A stretch of 64,000 bases of DNA, from contig CM042028.1 in assembly GCA_023525975.1 (NCBI GenBank), positions 75,577,501 to 75,641,500 on the forward strand. The letters run 5' to 3'. This document shows, piece by piece, positions 1-11,747 of this stretch. Every line of letters begins with the position of its first letter. Position 1 is the stretch's first letter. Source of the DNA: Smallanthus sonchifolius (lineage: Eukaryota > Streptophyta > Magnoliopsida > Asterales > Asteraceae). The notes beneath the pieces are model-generated. The model searched no databases and was not told the origin of the DNA. It saw only the letters and a list, made by a program, of their open reading frames with translations. The position numbers and the translations under genes were made by a program.

Positions 1-1879
1 TTATTAGGTCTTAGGGTTATTGTCCGGGTAGGTATTGGGTAGCCCAGCTTTAGTTAGAAATGGACAGATCATACATGCTTAACCATGGCAGCTTTAGCCA
101 ATATTAACCAGGATAATAATAGACCTTAGGGTTATTATTAAGGTAGATATTGGGTAGCCTAGCTTTAGTGATAAGCTATCAAGAATTGGAGTCTGCTGCT
201 CGATACATCCAAAGAACATCTGGTGCTAAGGTTGCGATTACAGGCGAGGAGCAAAGAAAGATACGGTGATTAAACGGTATTGAAACAACAACGGTGGTTC
301 GTTTGGTTTGAATAATTGGCGGGATGCCAAGAAAACTTGGCGGAGTGTCAAGAAAAGAACGAGGTGTTCTCAGAGACGTGTAAATCAGTTCGATCATATC
401 AGTTCAATATATAATAAAAGAGTAGAGAGGCAGGGTGTTATGATCTGATTTCCAATGATTCAGATGATTATGAGAGAGAAAAAGGGGGTATGTCAAAGAA
501 GAGAAGTGTTAAAAGGAAGAAAGAAAAGAAGAGTTGAAAAGATGAGTCATGTGATGTTGATCTTGAACGTCGATCATATAGGATAAAGTGTAGGAAGGAG
601 AAGCCATCGGGATCTTGATGATTCAGACAGTTCTAAAGAATCAGTTAGAAGGCATAAGAGAGGAAAAGCAAGTGAGGGTCTGATTTTGTTTTAGATGTCA
701 GCATCTATGAGAATTCACATATTGGTATGGACAAAAGGTGGTCTGAGGGAGGAATCTCGCTCATACGCAAGAGGATGAGTTGGGGTTGCTATGATGCAAA
801 GCAGGTCCAGTTCAGAATTATGAGGAAATTGTTGGCGATAATTCTAAAGCTTGGAGAACAAGTAGGAGATACATTCAAGTTTGGTTAGGATAGTGATTGG
901 CATTTAAACTTCTTAGTTTACGCTTATCTTTATTTAGTGTTTGAGATAGAATAGGTTTGTTTATTTAATTAGTTAGGGAATGATTAGGATTAGTAGTTGT
1001 TTAGTATAAACAGGAGTTCGTTGTAATTGTTTTGGTGTGGGTTTTTAATAAGAACAAGTAGTTGCTTCAAAACCCTCCAGTGTTATATTTTGCTGCTCGA
1101 TAACTGACATTGTATATCTAGATCAACCAGTTATGAGAAATGTCGTTTGATACGCTGCCAACATATGTTGATTAGTTGTTACTCCCACAACATGTCGTAG
1201 GTATTGTTCGATTGGCCAATGCAACCTTACCTCCTTAGTCTGCACGGTGAGCTGTTGTTATGGTAAGAATATGCTCTAATAGTTTGATTTATTAATACAA
1301 TAAGAAAATATTATAATATTAACTTTATTATTTATCCTGCACATGCTTATCCTCATTCGTGTTGATTAATGTCCACCCGAAACTTTTGACATGGTTATTT
1401 CTTAAAATAATCGGGTTTTATTCCAAAACAAGAGTTATGTGATCACATCCTCACACATTGGTCATCTTTGCTCCCTAAGTTGTTACGAACAACCTGCTAC
1501 GAGGAAAGATCATGACATGTAGACATTTTCTAAGAGAACTAAAAGAGAAGTATTAAAAATGCTAGATATATATGTTTCTCGATAAAAAGGTTAGTTAATT
1601 CAAGGAATAATGGTGTATTTGTTTGTATGTCTTTGATAGATCCATATGTTGGAAATTTTAGGTGAAAATGAGTTTTATTTTTCACCAAGTTGCAAAAATG
1701 ATTTTTTGTCCTTTTGACATAAATAAATATAATCAAACGATGTCTATTTGACTATTTATTTCTTGGTTTATGTTCTATGTTGTGAGGGCTTCCAAACCAT
1801 ATTCAAAACAGAGCTAAAATGAATAAAATATCGATACTCTAAGTTGTGTGTTTAAAAAGCTGCGAAAAGTGAAAGAAAA
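1..1879. other. Gene-free degenerate region with short direct repeat
   Basis: No intact gene is visible. A roughly 50-bp stretch at 1-56 recurs at about 119-172 (shared core GGGTTATT, then TATTGGGTAGCC and AGCTTTAG), so the start of the window carries a short direct repeat. A plus-strand open segment at 177-269 reads like an exon remnant (ESAARYIQRTSGAKVAITGE in its middle) and ends at a stop. Downstream, 440-560 is rich in Asp/Ser then Lys/Arg codons broken by stops. I do not recognise the parent gene. The rest is A+T-rich and unassigned. Confidence 0.35.
177..269 (+). pseudogene. Unidentified exon remnant
   Basis: A 30-codon open stretch with well-ordered codon content, ending in TGA at 267-269, encodes a helix-like segment containing AARYIQRTSGAKVAITGEE. 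It has no start codon and nothing in frame follows it. The phrase resembles a nucleic-acid-binding or splicing-factor fragment, but I cannot name a family. It may be a captured or decayed exon; the flanking repeats suggest transposable-element context. The identity is open. Confidence 0.2.
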
Positions 1880-2455
1880 ATGAGTGAAACTTGTCCCACA
1901 TAGGATGGAGGACTAAACTTGGAGTGGTATATTAGTGGGAGCCTACTAAGGATATTGTTTCCTTTAAGACAAACACTAGCGGGGATGGTATGAGGTGCTT
2001 CGCACCCCGACTTGCGTAGCGTTTTGATTGCTCACTTCGCACTCTTGCATCGCCGAGAGCCTCCTTAGTATTTTTTAAGGCTGGTGTGAAGTTCGGATCG
2101 CTTCGTGTCTTGGTCTGGATGACGTCATCGACTTGCTAGCCGATGGGTTCGGCTTGGTCCGAATGTCAAATTAAACACTCTGGATTAACAAGTAGGTTTG
2201 AATGACCAAACACTTCAGATGGGCAATCTGACCAAACACTCTGGATGGGTAATCGGGTTCGGATGCCAAACACTCCGGATAAGAAAGTTCTGGTCCGGAT
2301 GGCCAAGTCCAAGTTCGGGTGACCTGATCTACTCCGGATGAGAAACTTCAGGTCTGGATGACCATCTGTGGTTCGCAGTTCCTATTTACATAGAAAACTG
2401 AATTAAACTGATTCAATCAGTTGTTACGATCTTGGGAATTAAACAGAATAAATTG
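1880..2455 (+). repeat. LTR-like U3 region with degenerate CTCCGGAT motif array
   Basis: The stretch begins with CTTGTCCCACATAGGATGGA (about 1889), a phrase common near the starts of plant Copia LTRs. From 2140 to 2365 a degenerate motif recurs: CAAACACTCTGGAT, CAAACACTTCAGAT, CAAACACTCTGGAT again, CAAACACTCCGGAT, TCTGGTCCGGAT and CTACTCCGGAT, every 25-40 bp. A consensus TATA box follows in the adjoining duplicated unit. This fits U3 enhancer repeats of an LTR. I could not delimit both LTR ends or find a primer-binding site, so the element class is inferred. Confidence 0.35.
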
Positions 2456-3146
2456 CATTGAAAACATTCAAAACAATTTATTTTCGTTTTGAATTCTTGA
2501 TCAGGCTGCTTCGTTTGGGTTTTTCCCTATAAATACTAAGGTGTTCATTAGTTCTAAACACACTAGAATTCATATGAATTCTAAACACACAACAAACAGA
2601 GTTTTTCCATCAAGTGTTCTTGATCCTCCTCCTTCCTCTCAAGGTATTCTTACAGGTGTTTGGTCCTCCTGGCAGTACATGCTGCTTGGTTGTTGTACCC
2701 TGAGAATCAAATATGTTCTCTTGAGAGACTCGAATTTTATTTTAAGGGACCCGTATTAACTACGAATCCTCAACCAAAACTTTTCTACTTCATCTCATTT
2801 CTTGTATTTTCAGTTTATTACAATTGTATTTGCACTGTAATTTATTGTTTTATTTACTTTCTGTATTGTAATCTTATTTATAAAAGTGTTTTATTTTTAA
2901 TTTTGCAAATGGCTCGCTACACCATATTACATGGTCACCCCCATGTCATTTTTTCATGGTTGTTGGTTTAATTATCGGGTCACCCCCATTCAGAAGGATG
3001 TCGTCCAACATGGTATATTATCTTCTAAATGTAGCTTGATAAACATTGTGAAGCATTATATTGCATAATGACTACACTCAAATTATTTTAAGTATCACGT
3101 AATCAAAATGACATGACCACAAGATAATCCAGATAATTACACTTTC
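2456..3146 (+). repeat. Tandem duplication, copy 1 (0.69 kb)
   Basis: This unit is repeated head to tail at 3147-3839 with a 691-bp offset and only scattered substitutions. It contains TTTTTCCCTATAAATACTAA (TATA box near 2528-2535), a C/T-rich leader with AGTTCTAAACACACAACAAA, and a T-rich tail. It looks like the promoter and R/U5 part of an LTR rather than protein-coding sequence. The overlapping open frames are T-rich and not codon-like. The near identity of the copies implies a recent duplication. Confidence 0.75.
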
Positions 3147-3839
3147 CATTGAAAACATTCAAAGCAATTTATTTTCGTTTTGAATTCTTGATCAGGCTAC
3201 TTCGTTTGGGTTTTTCCCTATAAATACTAAGGTGTTCATTAGTTCTAAACACACCATAATTCATATGAATTCTAAACACACAACAAACATAGTTTTTCCA
3301 TCAAGTGTTCTTGATCCTCCTCCTTCCTCTCAAGATATTCTTACAGGTGTTTGGTCCTCCCGACAGTACATGCTGCTTCGGCTGTTGTACCCTGAGAATC
3401 AAATATGTTCTCTTGAGAGACTCGAATTTTATTTTAAGGGACCCGTATTAACTACGAATCCTCAACCAAAACTTTTCTACTTCATCTCATTTCTTGTATT
3501 TTCAGTTTATTACAATTGTATTTGCACTGTAATTTATTGTTTTATTTACTTTCTGTATTGTAATCTTATTTATAAAAGTGTTTTATTTTTAATTTTGCAA
3601 ATGGCTCGCTACACCATATTACATGGTCACCCCATGTCATTTTTTCATGGTTGTTGGTTTAATTATCGGGTCACCCCCATTCAGAAGAATGTCGTCCAAC
3701 ATGGTATATTATCTTCTAAATGTAGCTTGATAAACATTGTGAAGCATTATATTGCATAATGACTACACTCAAATAATTTAAGTATCATGTAATCAAAATG
3801 ACATGACCACAAGCTAATCCAGATAATTGCACTTTCCAT
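3147..3839 (+). repeat. Tandem duplication, copy 2 (0.69 kb)
   Basis: Second copy of the preceding unit, with the same TATA box (about 3219-3226). The junctions share ACTTTCCAT, the sequence at the end of both copies, so unequal exchange at short homology is possible. Differences from copy 1 include a one-base loss in a C run near 3631 and a dozen or so substitutions. Confidence 0.75.
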
Positions 3840-4149
3840 ATGTACATGTCCGCTAACGCAAGCAAACCGGCTATTCCATTTTTATGATTATCGAGCACTT
3901 TGAAAAGAAAGTCGACAGCGGGGTATGCCCTCTATTTCCAACTTTTTCATCTCTTTTCCTAAACTTTGCCTTAATTAACCCATGGTGTAAGTACATGTTC
4001 GATTTATGCTGCAAATTATCAAAATCCAAGTTTTGCAATAATAATAATAATAATGTGTCTCGTGCATGGTATTTAACTATTTTTTTTATGAATTTATTGA
4101 AACTTTTTCATTCCAAACAACAAGGCAAATTACATAAGGATAGCAGGTA

Positions 4150-4345
4150 GACGGGCAACAAACTGCGCCGCCATCCCCTTCTGAATGGAAAACCCTAATC
4201 TACTAAAAACAAAGCCTCGCCCCTGAGGAGTCGTAAAGTTGCTGTGGACTACACGCTGAACTCTAGCCAAGAACCGAACCGCCTCCGGCGCCAAGGAGCC
4301 GAACGTGTCAAACGCCAGGGGGACAAAGGCATGCTGATTATCCTA
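4150..4345 (-). pseudogene. Decayed plant-retroelement coding fragment
   Basis: Read on the minus strand, this stretch encodes an uninterrupted phrase containing HAFVPLAFDTFGSLAPEAV, RVQRVVHSNF and GFSIQKGMAAQFVARLP. I recall this combination as a recurrent tail fragment in plant retroelement-type proteins, but I cannot assign it to one family with confidence. It has no start or end, and the sequence changes to A+T-rich on both sides. It is a small dead fragment. Confidence 0.4.
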
Positions 4346-5389
4346 CCTCCAAGTTGCATGTATTCAAAGTATCACTTCTGCACAAAAGTTTGAAAAGGCT
4401 AAATCAACACAATAATGAGTAGTCTCTTTTCAAGACAAGACAATGCGATATGGACACCGCATCTTTGGATGTCATGTAAATTAAACGCATGCCAGAGAAG
4501 TGTGTTCTTGACCAGTTTTCTTTACCAACTGGCGTACGTTGTGGAATATCATATATATAGGTAGTAAGTCGTGTGCGATAAGGATTAACGTTGATCAAAA
4601 AGAGGGTATTATTAACTATTAAACGAGCACTGGGGAAATAGTAAGGTTGGGATCTATTAGAGTTTCGCCACATAAGTTTTGTTTTTTTGCATTTTGTGGT
4701 TTGAGGTTTTGATTTATTAGAGTTTGGTCACATAACTTTTGTTTTTTTGCATTGTGGTTTTGTTTTTTTTTCTCAGACACATGATTATGGAAGATCCATA
4801 TAACTTTTTTTTTTTTCATTTTTTTTGCTCAAACATATTATTATGTAATATTAAATCACATAATCATGTAAAACAAATAATATAGAAAATTTAGAAAAGT
4901 AAAAGTTTAAGCAGTGACTTTTGATTTTACGATGGGGTACGCTTTAGCTAGAGTTTTACGGTAGAGTCACAGCCGTTGCGACGTGCTTTTATATCTATGT
5001 TTGCGTTCAGGATACTTGACGCTACACTTTCGGGTTTTACGGCGAAGTGATGCTCGCTTTTAGGGTTTTACAACATAATGACAACCATTGCGACATGTTT
5101 TTTCGGGTTTGTTGATCCCTTAGGGTTTTACGTCAGAATGACTACTGTTGCGAGGTGTTTTGGTCTCCGCGTTTTGATAATTGGGATCGTGACGAAATCC
5201 CCAACGTAACTCGCGGGAGGAAACCCTAGTTTAATTTATAGAGGCTTAATTAGTAATGTTCACTAAGAAGTTTATGATATAAAATGCCTTCAATACATTC
5301 AAGAAACACGTTTTCTACTACTTGTAACCTGCATTCTAGCTGATTCTTTTGGTTGATTGTCACCTACAAACCCTTCTTTTATAAGAAAA
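4346..5389. other. Gene-free stretch with degenerate repeats
   Basis: No gene is visible. A short duplication lies at about 4660-4760 (CACATAA-TTTTGTTTTTTTGCATT twice). From about 4930 to 5165 a unit of roughly 80-100 bp recurs three to four times in degenerate form, each with GTTTTACG or GTTTTACA followed by TGAC and CCATTGCGACATG-like text. The remainder is A+T-rich. Confidence 0.4.
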
Positions 5390-6091
5390 CTAGGTTAAAG
5401 CCTATGTTTTACATGGGTTGAATAAATACAACTTGTTATAAAACAATATTTTCTATGAAAATTTGTATGTTTGGTGTTATTAGTCATATGTGAAATAAGA
5501 AATAATTAAAATTTTCTTATGATTTAGTATTTTTTAACAAAATGTTAGAATATACGTTAGACATTTAATTATTTAACATCATCTATATTTAACAGAAGAG
5601 AAAAGCGAAAAAAAATATAGATTTAATCAGAAGTTATCACGTAGCAAGTATAGTTATTTCATTTATTATAATATATAGGTTAGAAACCCTATATATTATA
5701 CATGGTGAATAAATTCAGTGTTATATATACTTAGTAATAAAGATATAATATTACATAATTTTGACATATTACATATTTTTTTAATACAAATTTTAGAAAC
5801 GTTATATAGTTGTTTTTTAAAAATGTTTTATAAAAATAATGAAAGAAATGTTCAAACTATAAATGTGTTTTATGAACAAAGCTATTTTTTTAATTAAAAC
5901 ATGTTTTATAAAAATAGTTATAAAAATAATAATTATTTAATAGGAGAGAGATGCATGAAATTTTTTTTTTTAATTTTTTTATAGAAACTTGTGTCATTAA
6001 ATAGGAGAGAGAGACGGAAAAATAAATTTTGAGGATGAACATGAGAATGTCATGTGACACCTCAAAACATTTATTTATTAGTATGTAAAGA
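5390..6091 (-). mobile_element. Non-autonomous Helitron
   Basis: On the minus strand the element starts with TCTTTACATACTAATAAATA (6091 downward) and ends with a short palindrome CCCATGTAAAACATAGG followed by CTAG at 5393-5390, with A/T flanks as expected for Helitron insertion between A and T. The 5' end closely matches the Helitrons at 22699 and 12496, including the subterminal GTGTCACATGACATTCTC text. A second degenerate 3'-end-like sequence lies inside, near 5683-5715. It contains no coding sequence. Confidence 0.7.
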
Positions 6092-7682
6092 TTAAATAAA
6101 TAAATTAAGACAATTTAAAAAAATATCAAACATATTATGATTGATTTGCATATTCAATTTCCATTTGTTGCTTTTAACTGTTTTGTGCACTTGTGTCTTT
6201 TATCTCTCCTTTTTTCCTTTTCTTTTCTGCTTTTGTTTTCGTCGTTATGATGGCTCTTTGTTTTTGTTTTTGTTTTGTGGTTCTTGTTTTTATCAAAATG
6301 ACAAAACAGAAACAGTCTGCGAGATCTTTCTTCCAACTGTTTTTTGGAGGACATGAAGAAACACGCCTCTAGAGTCTACTTTCGGTCTTTTGGCCCATTT
6401 AATAAAAATGTTATTTGTTGTTATAACCACTGTAACCATAGTTTTTAGCAAGTTAAATTTTTGTTAATTAATCAAGATACAAAATAGGAAGTGTTAAAAG
6501 AATTAGGAAACAAATACGAATGGATAAACGGCGTTACAAAATCACCATCCTTAAGAACAATTAACCTAGTCTAGATGTCGTTGATGTGTTCACGACTAAC
6601 ATATTCTCAGGATCTTTGAGATTCATGACAGTTGCAGGCATCCATCGTTTCGAACTAAAGGCTTTTCTTAAGAACATCATCATATTGCCTGGAAGAAATT
6701 GGGAAAATATGTAATCACTTGTAATGAGACGCCTAATATTGTCCCAAAACAACGTATTCATATGCACTAAAAGTAGATATTGTTAGACAAAGTGGAAAAT
6801 CAAAGCACACTTACACAAAATGGATGCTACAGCTATCAACGGAAAAACACACCCACAAATGCTCCGAAAAGCTTTTCTGAATACTTAATGAAAAACTCTC
6901 TTGAGAGATACGTACATGAAATCTGAAAAGATAAACGTACTTGAGACTCAAACTACCCACTACATCACTACTCACTACATTATCATAATACCAGGAAAGT
7001 AAGTAACCACTAGCTACCAAAATAAAACATAAAATAAAACATGTGAAAATAACTTAGACCCATGCACACGTACCACAGCTAAGTAATTGGGTGGTGCACT
7101 GTTTTATCAGATATTTTGGTTGTTTTAAACACATAAACTAAGAAACCTTAATGTAGATTTTTTTGGGTTAATCGGTTTGTTCACGGGTCACTGGTCAACG
7201 GGTCACGGGTCAGAAGTTAATTAGGTTATTTTAACATGTTTATTTTATGTTTTATTAGGGCAAAGTAGTGGATAAGATCATGGGTGGTTTTCCCTGGTCT
7301 TTAGGGTTTTATTTATATTATTGGGTCTATTTAGTTCGCTAGTTTAGGGCTTGAAAAAAGAATTAGTCACCGAATCATTATTTCTTTATATTTTTTCATT
7401 TTTATTGTTCTTCAACTAGCGGAACTAGATCATGGTCCGATCACCTCTGTCGTGCCAAATTTTCAATTAGTAGGGTATTCAACGTCATCATTTTCTTGTA
7501 ATTCAGGCACTCAATTGTTGTCAAAAAGTTGTTGAATCAAATGTAAAAAAAAGTTCTAATATGATCATTAGTTGAAAAGTTCTCATTCTTTTATTACTTG
7601 CTAGCAACGCCATGATTAGGCAATACCTTGACTTGCAAAAAGAATTAGTTACCGAATCATTAATAAGGCCACTAGGGAAAAA
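6092..7682. other. Gene-free stretch with short direct repeat
   Basis: I see no supportable gene. A 30-bp near-identical repeat (AAAAAGAATTAGT, C or T, ACCGAATCATTA) occurs at 7352-7381 and 7631-7661, about 280 bp apart. The minus-strand open frame at 6561-6767 has plausible amino-acid content but no recognisable domain. 7185-7215 is a small cluster of GGTCA-type repeats. The rest is A+T-rich. Confidence 0.3.
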
Positions 7683-9213
7683 ATCAATATTGTTAAATCA
7701 AATCTCTATGGGATTGGGGTGGGCCCGGCTGAAACCGATGTCATGGCTAGTGTGGTGGGTTGTAAGCCGGATGCTCTACCTTTCAAGTATCTCGGTTTGA
7801 TGGTTGGGGCTAACATGAATCGTATTAACAATTGCAAACCGGTCTATGATATTTTCAAAGGTCGTCTTGCGGTTTGGAAGTCCTCCCTTCTATCTATTGG
7901 CGGGAGAGTTACCCTAATAAAGTACGTGTTGGAGAGCCTTCCAAACTACTATTTTTCGTTGTACAAGGCGCCAATAAAGGTTATTAACGATTTAGAATCT
8001 CGAATAAAAAGATTTTTATGGGGTGGTTCGTGTCAAGTTAAGAAGATGCATCGGGTCGCTTGGGACCGGGTGGTGTCGCCCAAACAAGAAGGGGGTCTCG
8101 GGTTAAGTAAGCTCAATGATATTAATGAGGCTTTGTTGATCAAGTGGAGTTGGCGTTTTAAGACTGAAAGTAATAATCTCTGGAGAAAAACTATTTTTTT
8201 CTTCATACTAATAGTATGTGTTGGGACACTATTCCCTTTAAAAAAGCTCTTGGAGGCGTTTGGTGTAATATTTCTAGAGTGTTTTCAAAATCCTTGGTGG
8301 ACGGATCTCCTATCCGTAACTGTTTTAAAGGCATCGTTGGAAACGGGGAAGATGTGGCATTTTGGTTGGACCCATTTCCTGGTTTATTCAGCCTTGAGGG
8401 TGCTAAAAGATGTAAAGTGTGTGAGTGGGTAAGGGGTTACGGCTCGGATCAACGGCTGGGCTGGTCGTGGAAGAGACAACCCTTGTCTCCGGAAGATATC
8501 AGCGACTTACAGCAGCTCAACGCGCTGTTAGGTGGGGTCGGTCTTTCAGATTCGTCGGATCGATGGCGTTGGGTTGCCGGTTCATTTGGAGAGTTCTTAG
8601 TTAGCAATGCGAGAAAGTTGTTGTCTTTTGGTGCGGATGTTAGTCAAAGGTACGTGATGCAATGGAGTAAGTGGGTTCCGTTGAAGTGTAACATCTTTGT
8701 GTGGCGGGCGGAGATGGACAAAATCCCTACTAGGGTGGCGCTTAGGAGAAGAAATATTCAGGTGGAAGACGTTACGTGTCCTTTTTGTAACGTTGGGGAG
8801 GAAACAGTGGATCACATCTTCACGTCTTGCATGCTTGCGGTGATCCGTTGGCAACATATAAGCTCTTGGTGTAAGGTCCCAAATATTTGTCCTCCTTTAA
8901 GGACCTCTTAGATTTGCATGTGACGATGGGTATATTGGATCGGGCGAAGGAGGCGCTTCATGGCATTATTTTGATTGGATGTTGGAGTCTTTGGAAGACG
9001 AGGAATGATTTCAATTTTCCAAGCAAGCCGATAAAGATAGAGAGTATCATTAGTCAAGTCAAATGTGGGGTTTTTATGGTATTCCAATATATCGAAATTT
9101 AAGGATATCACATGGGGAAATTGATATAAATTTTTATTTAGTTAATTGTTGTGTGTTTGGTCGGCCCGTTTTGGATTGGCGGTTGTTTTTATTGAAGTTT
9201 ACCGTTCAAAAAA
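7683..9213 (+). mobile_element. 5'-truncated LINE (copy 1)
   Basis: This is the tail of a plant L1-type non-LTR retrotransposon. It begins inside the reverse-transcriptase C-terminal region (LYGIGVGPAETDV, then PFKYLGLMVG) and runs through the zinc-binding RT-associated domain (zf-RVT) to a short A tail at 9207-9213 after ACCGTTC. Most of ORF2 and all of ORF1 are missing, as expected for target-primed reverse transcription that stopped early. I could not find a convincing target-site duplication. Confidence 0.85.
7686..9110 (+). pseudogene. LINE ORF2 C-terminus: RT thumb region and zf-RVT
   Basis: Three frames in succession give the protein. 7719-8200 carries PFKYLGLMVG, SIGGRVTLIKYVLESLPNYY and IKRFLWGG. 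8216-8911 carries WLDPFPGLFS and the zinc-binding domain (WSKWVPLKCNIFVWRA, CPFCNVGEETVDHIFTSC). 8887-9102 carries the tail (GCWSLWKTRNDFNF). The first shift lies at a T run near 8192-8200, the second near 8890, and a third close to the end. The domain order matches ORF2 of plant L1 elements. With at least three frameshifts and no catalytic RT core it cannot be functional. Confidence 0.85.
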
Positions 9214-9674
9214 GAAGTATCCTTTGAAATAATATTCCCAATGATGGAATTTAGGCCTTATGTTCGATTTTTATGCGGGCTGGTTGTAATTATTTTAACT
9301 CGTTTTAATTGATCCATTTTTCCCCACAAATTATAATCCAAAATCTGTCACTGCTTTCATTTCATCCATGTATTTGCAGAGGAGGAATCCTCCAAAATTT
9401 TGAACCTAGAAATCCTTATTTGTCAAGTTCAAAGTGAATTCAAAAATGAAAAACTAAACCAGTTTTTGAAATCAAAGTCAGTAGATAACTCCATCTTTTA
9501 AAAAAAATAAAAAATAAAAAAAATAATAATAAAAAAAATCTCCATCTTTTCAATCCATAGATTCAAGCTATGGAGGTCACATAGAAGTGAGGTACATTGA
9601 TTATATGGGTCATTAACGGGGACGGTTGTTTATTAAATTAGTAAAATAAAGATTAAACATTATTATTATTATTA
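9214..9674. other. A+T-rich spacer between LINE copy 1 and Helitron
   Basis: There are no genes. The region includes an A-rich tract (9497-9540) flanked by two copies of CTCCATCTTTT (9489 and 9540), and a TTA-type microsatellite at about 9658-9673. Confidence 0.4.
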
Positions 9675-9681
9675 CTAGATT

Positions 9682-9697
9682 AGAATCTTGTGTATTA
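9682..9697. repeat. Target-site duplication, left, of LINE copy 2
   Basis: AGAATCTTGTGTATTA is repeated exactly at 11316-11331, on the far side of the LINE's A tail. The sequence belongs to the host Helitron's 3' end, so the LINE inserted after the Helitron. Confidence 0.95.
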
Positions 9698-11315
9698 ATG
9701 CTTGTGTGGATGAGGGAGATCTAAAGGAGATGGCCTTGATTTTTCGGTGTCAAACTGGAAGTTTCCCGTTCAAACACTTAGGGTTGTAAGTTGGGGCAAA
9801 TATGAATTTAATTAAGTCGTGGAAGCCGGTGGTGGAGAAATTCCAAAAAAGGTTGTCGGGTTGGAGAGCAAAGAATCTATCCTTTGGTGGAAGAGTGACT
9901 TTAATTAAATCGGTGTTAAACTCCTTGCCGATGTACTATTTTTCCCTCTATCGTGCTCCAGTTGCCATCATTGATCGCCTCGAGAAAATTCGTCGGTTGT
10001 TTTTTTGGGGGGGTTCGGAGGTAAAATCAAAAATAAATTGGATTTTTTGGCAGAAGGTTACAAGTCCGATTTCATATGATGGGTTAGGGCTGGGGTCTCT
10101 AAGGGATGCCAATTTAGCAATGCTAGCAAAATGGTGGTGGAGATTCAAGAATGAAAAAGGTTGTTTATGGCGGAATGTTATTTGGGCCTTACATCAAAGT
10201 TCTCGTTCTTGGAACTTTATTCCGGCAAAGGTTTCTACTGCTGGCCCTTGGAAACAAATTTACAAGATCTCAGTGGAATTTGCTGCTCGAGGTATCGATT
10301 TGAGTTTGTTTATCAAAGGTATTCTTGGGTGTGGGGATAAGATTAGTTTCTGGTCTGATTGCTGGATTGGCGAGGCTCCTCTTCAAAGTTGTTTCCCTAA
10401 TTTATTCCCTCTTGAGAAAGACAAGCATTGTCGCGTCACGGATTGTTTGATTGTCGGCCCGAATGGCGTTAACTTCTGTTGGTCTTGGTCGCGTCCTCCG
10501 GCCAGGAACACTGAATTGGCCGAATGGTATGGGTTGCTGGATGCCTTGAGCTCGGTGTCATTGTCATCGGTGACGGACCGATGGTCTTGGCTTCTCGATG
10601 TCTCGGGTGTTTTCACGGTTAAAAGCGTTCGTTCTAAGTTACAGGTTATGAGTGGGGGAGACTTAAATGGCGCTATTATATGGAATAACTGGGTGCCTAA
10701 AAAGGTAAACATTCTAGCTTGGCAGGCTAACTTGGGTAGGCTCCCCACTAGACTGGAGTTGGCTAAACGGAATATTCCCCTTGTTTCGGTCGCTTGCAGC
10801 TGTTGTGGGGAGGCTATCGAATCGGTGGAGCATCTTTTCGTGTCATGTGCTCTTGCCCAATCTTTGTGGCATATCGTTTCGCAGTGGTGCAAAATTCCGT
10901 CTATTTATGCTTTTGAGTTTAAGGATCTTTTGGAGATGCATAAGTTTAGCCGGGTTTCTAAGAAGAAGGCCAAGATGATCCATGCTATTGTTCTTACCTC
11001 TCTTTGGTGTCTTTGAAAAGCGAGAAACACTCTCATTTTTTAAGGTAGGCAGTTGTCTTTAGCCAACTTGGTCGAGGAAGTTAAAATTCTGGGCTTCCTT
11101 TGGGTCCAGTGTCGCTCAAAATCGGCGGCTCTATCCTGGGAGGATTGGAGGGGTTTTAAGATTTAATTTTGCTTGCCCATGGGTTATGTTTTTTTATGGG
11201 TTTTCTCTATGTTTGTTTGTTCGTTTCTTCCCTTTTTGCTGTTTTGTTTTTGTTGGGCTAAGTGTTTTGCTTGCCTCTGGTTTATAAAATTTGGTTGGTC
11301 GTTCAAAAAAAAAAA
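9698..11315 (+). mobile_element. 5'-truncated LINE (copy 2)
   Basis: A 1.6-kb L1-type LINE tail bounded by a perfect 16-bp target-site duplication and ending in a 12-A tail after GGTCGTTC. It begins in the RT C-terminal region (PFKHLGL), retains zf-RVT and has a T-rich 3' UTR (11167-11303). The perfect duplication marks it as younger than LINE copy 1. It is in the same family: the same motif order and a related 3' terminus, with clearly diverged protein sequence. Confidence 0.95.
9725..11166 (+). pseudogene. LINE ORF2 C-terminus (RT tail and zf-RVT), two stops
   Basis: The longest uninterrupted part (9802-11016) encodes about 404 residues. These include SFGGRVTLIKSVLNSLPMYY, LEKIRRLFFWGG, KWWWRFKNEKGCLWR and a zinc-binding domain near residues 290-370 with CSCCGEAIESVEHLFVSC. 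An in-frame TAA at 9787-9789 and a TGA at 11014-11016 (in a position where the family has Trp, LWCLW) interrupt it. In the same frame the reading continues to SWEDWRGFKI and the natural stop at 11164-11166. The polymerase core is absent because the insertion is 5'-truncated. Confidence 0.9.
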
Positions 11316-11331
11316 AGAATCTTGTGTATTA
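11316..11331. repeat. Target-site duplication, right, of LINE copy 2
   Basis: Exact copy of 9682-9697 immediately after the poly(A) tail. It proves the boundaries of the LINE insertion. Confidence 0.95.
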
Positions 11332-11747
11332 CGCATGCTGAATAAATGTAATGTTATATATTTAGTAATAAAAAACTTCTGTTTTTAAAAACCCGTCTAT
11401 TACACAGTTTAAATAAAATATAATGTAACATGTTAACACATACACTCGTCAAAATATGTTTTTAAAAAAATGTATTTTGACGTAACAGATATAAATTATG
11501 TTAAGTTAATTTTTAAAACATTTTTTTTGCAATAGAGTATTAATTTTTTTTATATGATTTATAAATGTTAATTCATATTAAATTCATTTGGTTAATGATA
11601 TAATAATTATCCATGATTAAATAATAAATATACATAATTAGATTTATATTAAATATTTATAATATATTCGTTTAATATCATTACTTAATAGAAGAGTGGC
11701 GGGAAAAATATGTTGAGGATGCACCAGAAAGTGACACGTGTGCCCTA

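Noticed and set aside
2660..3759. Open frames of 103 and 175 residues in the tandem duplication
   Set aside because: They are T-rich, end at different points in the two copies because of a one-base indel, and overlap a TATA box and leader. The sequence behaves like LTR DNA, not a gene.
6141..6356. Overlapping frames on both strands rich in Phe/Leu or Lys
   Set aside because: Both come from T-rich simple sequence just outside the Helitron and have no recognisable domain.
10383..10892. 169-residue minus-strand frame
   Set aside because: It is antisense to the well-supported LINE ORF2 coding region, whose motifs are clear on the plus strand.
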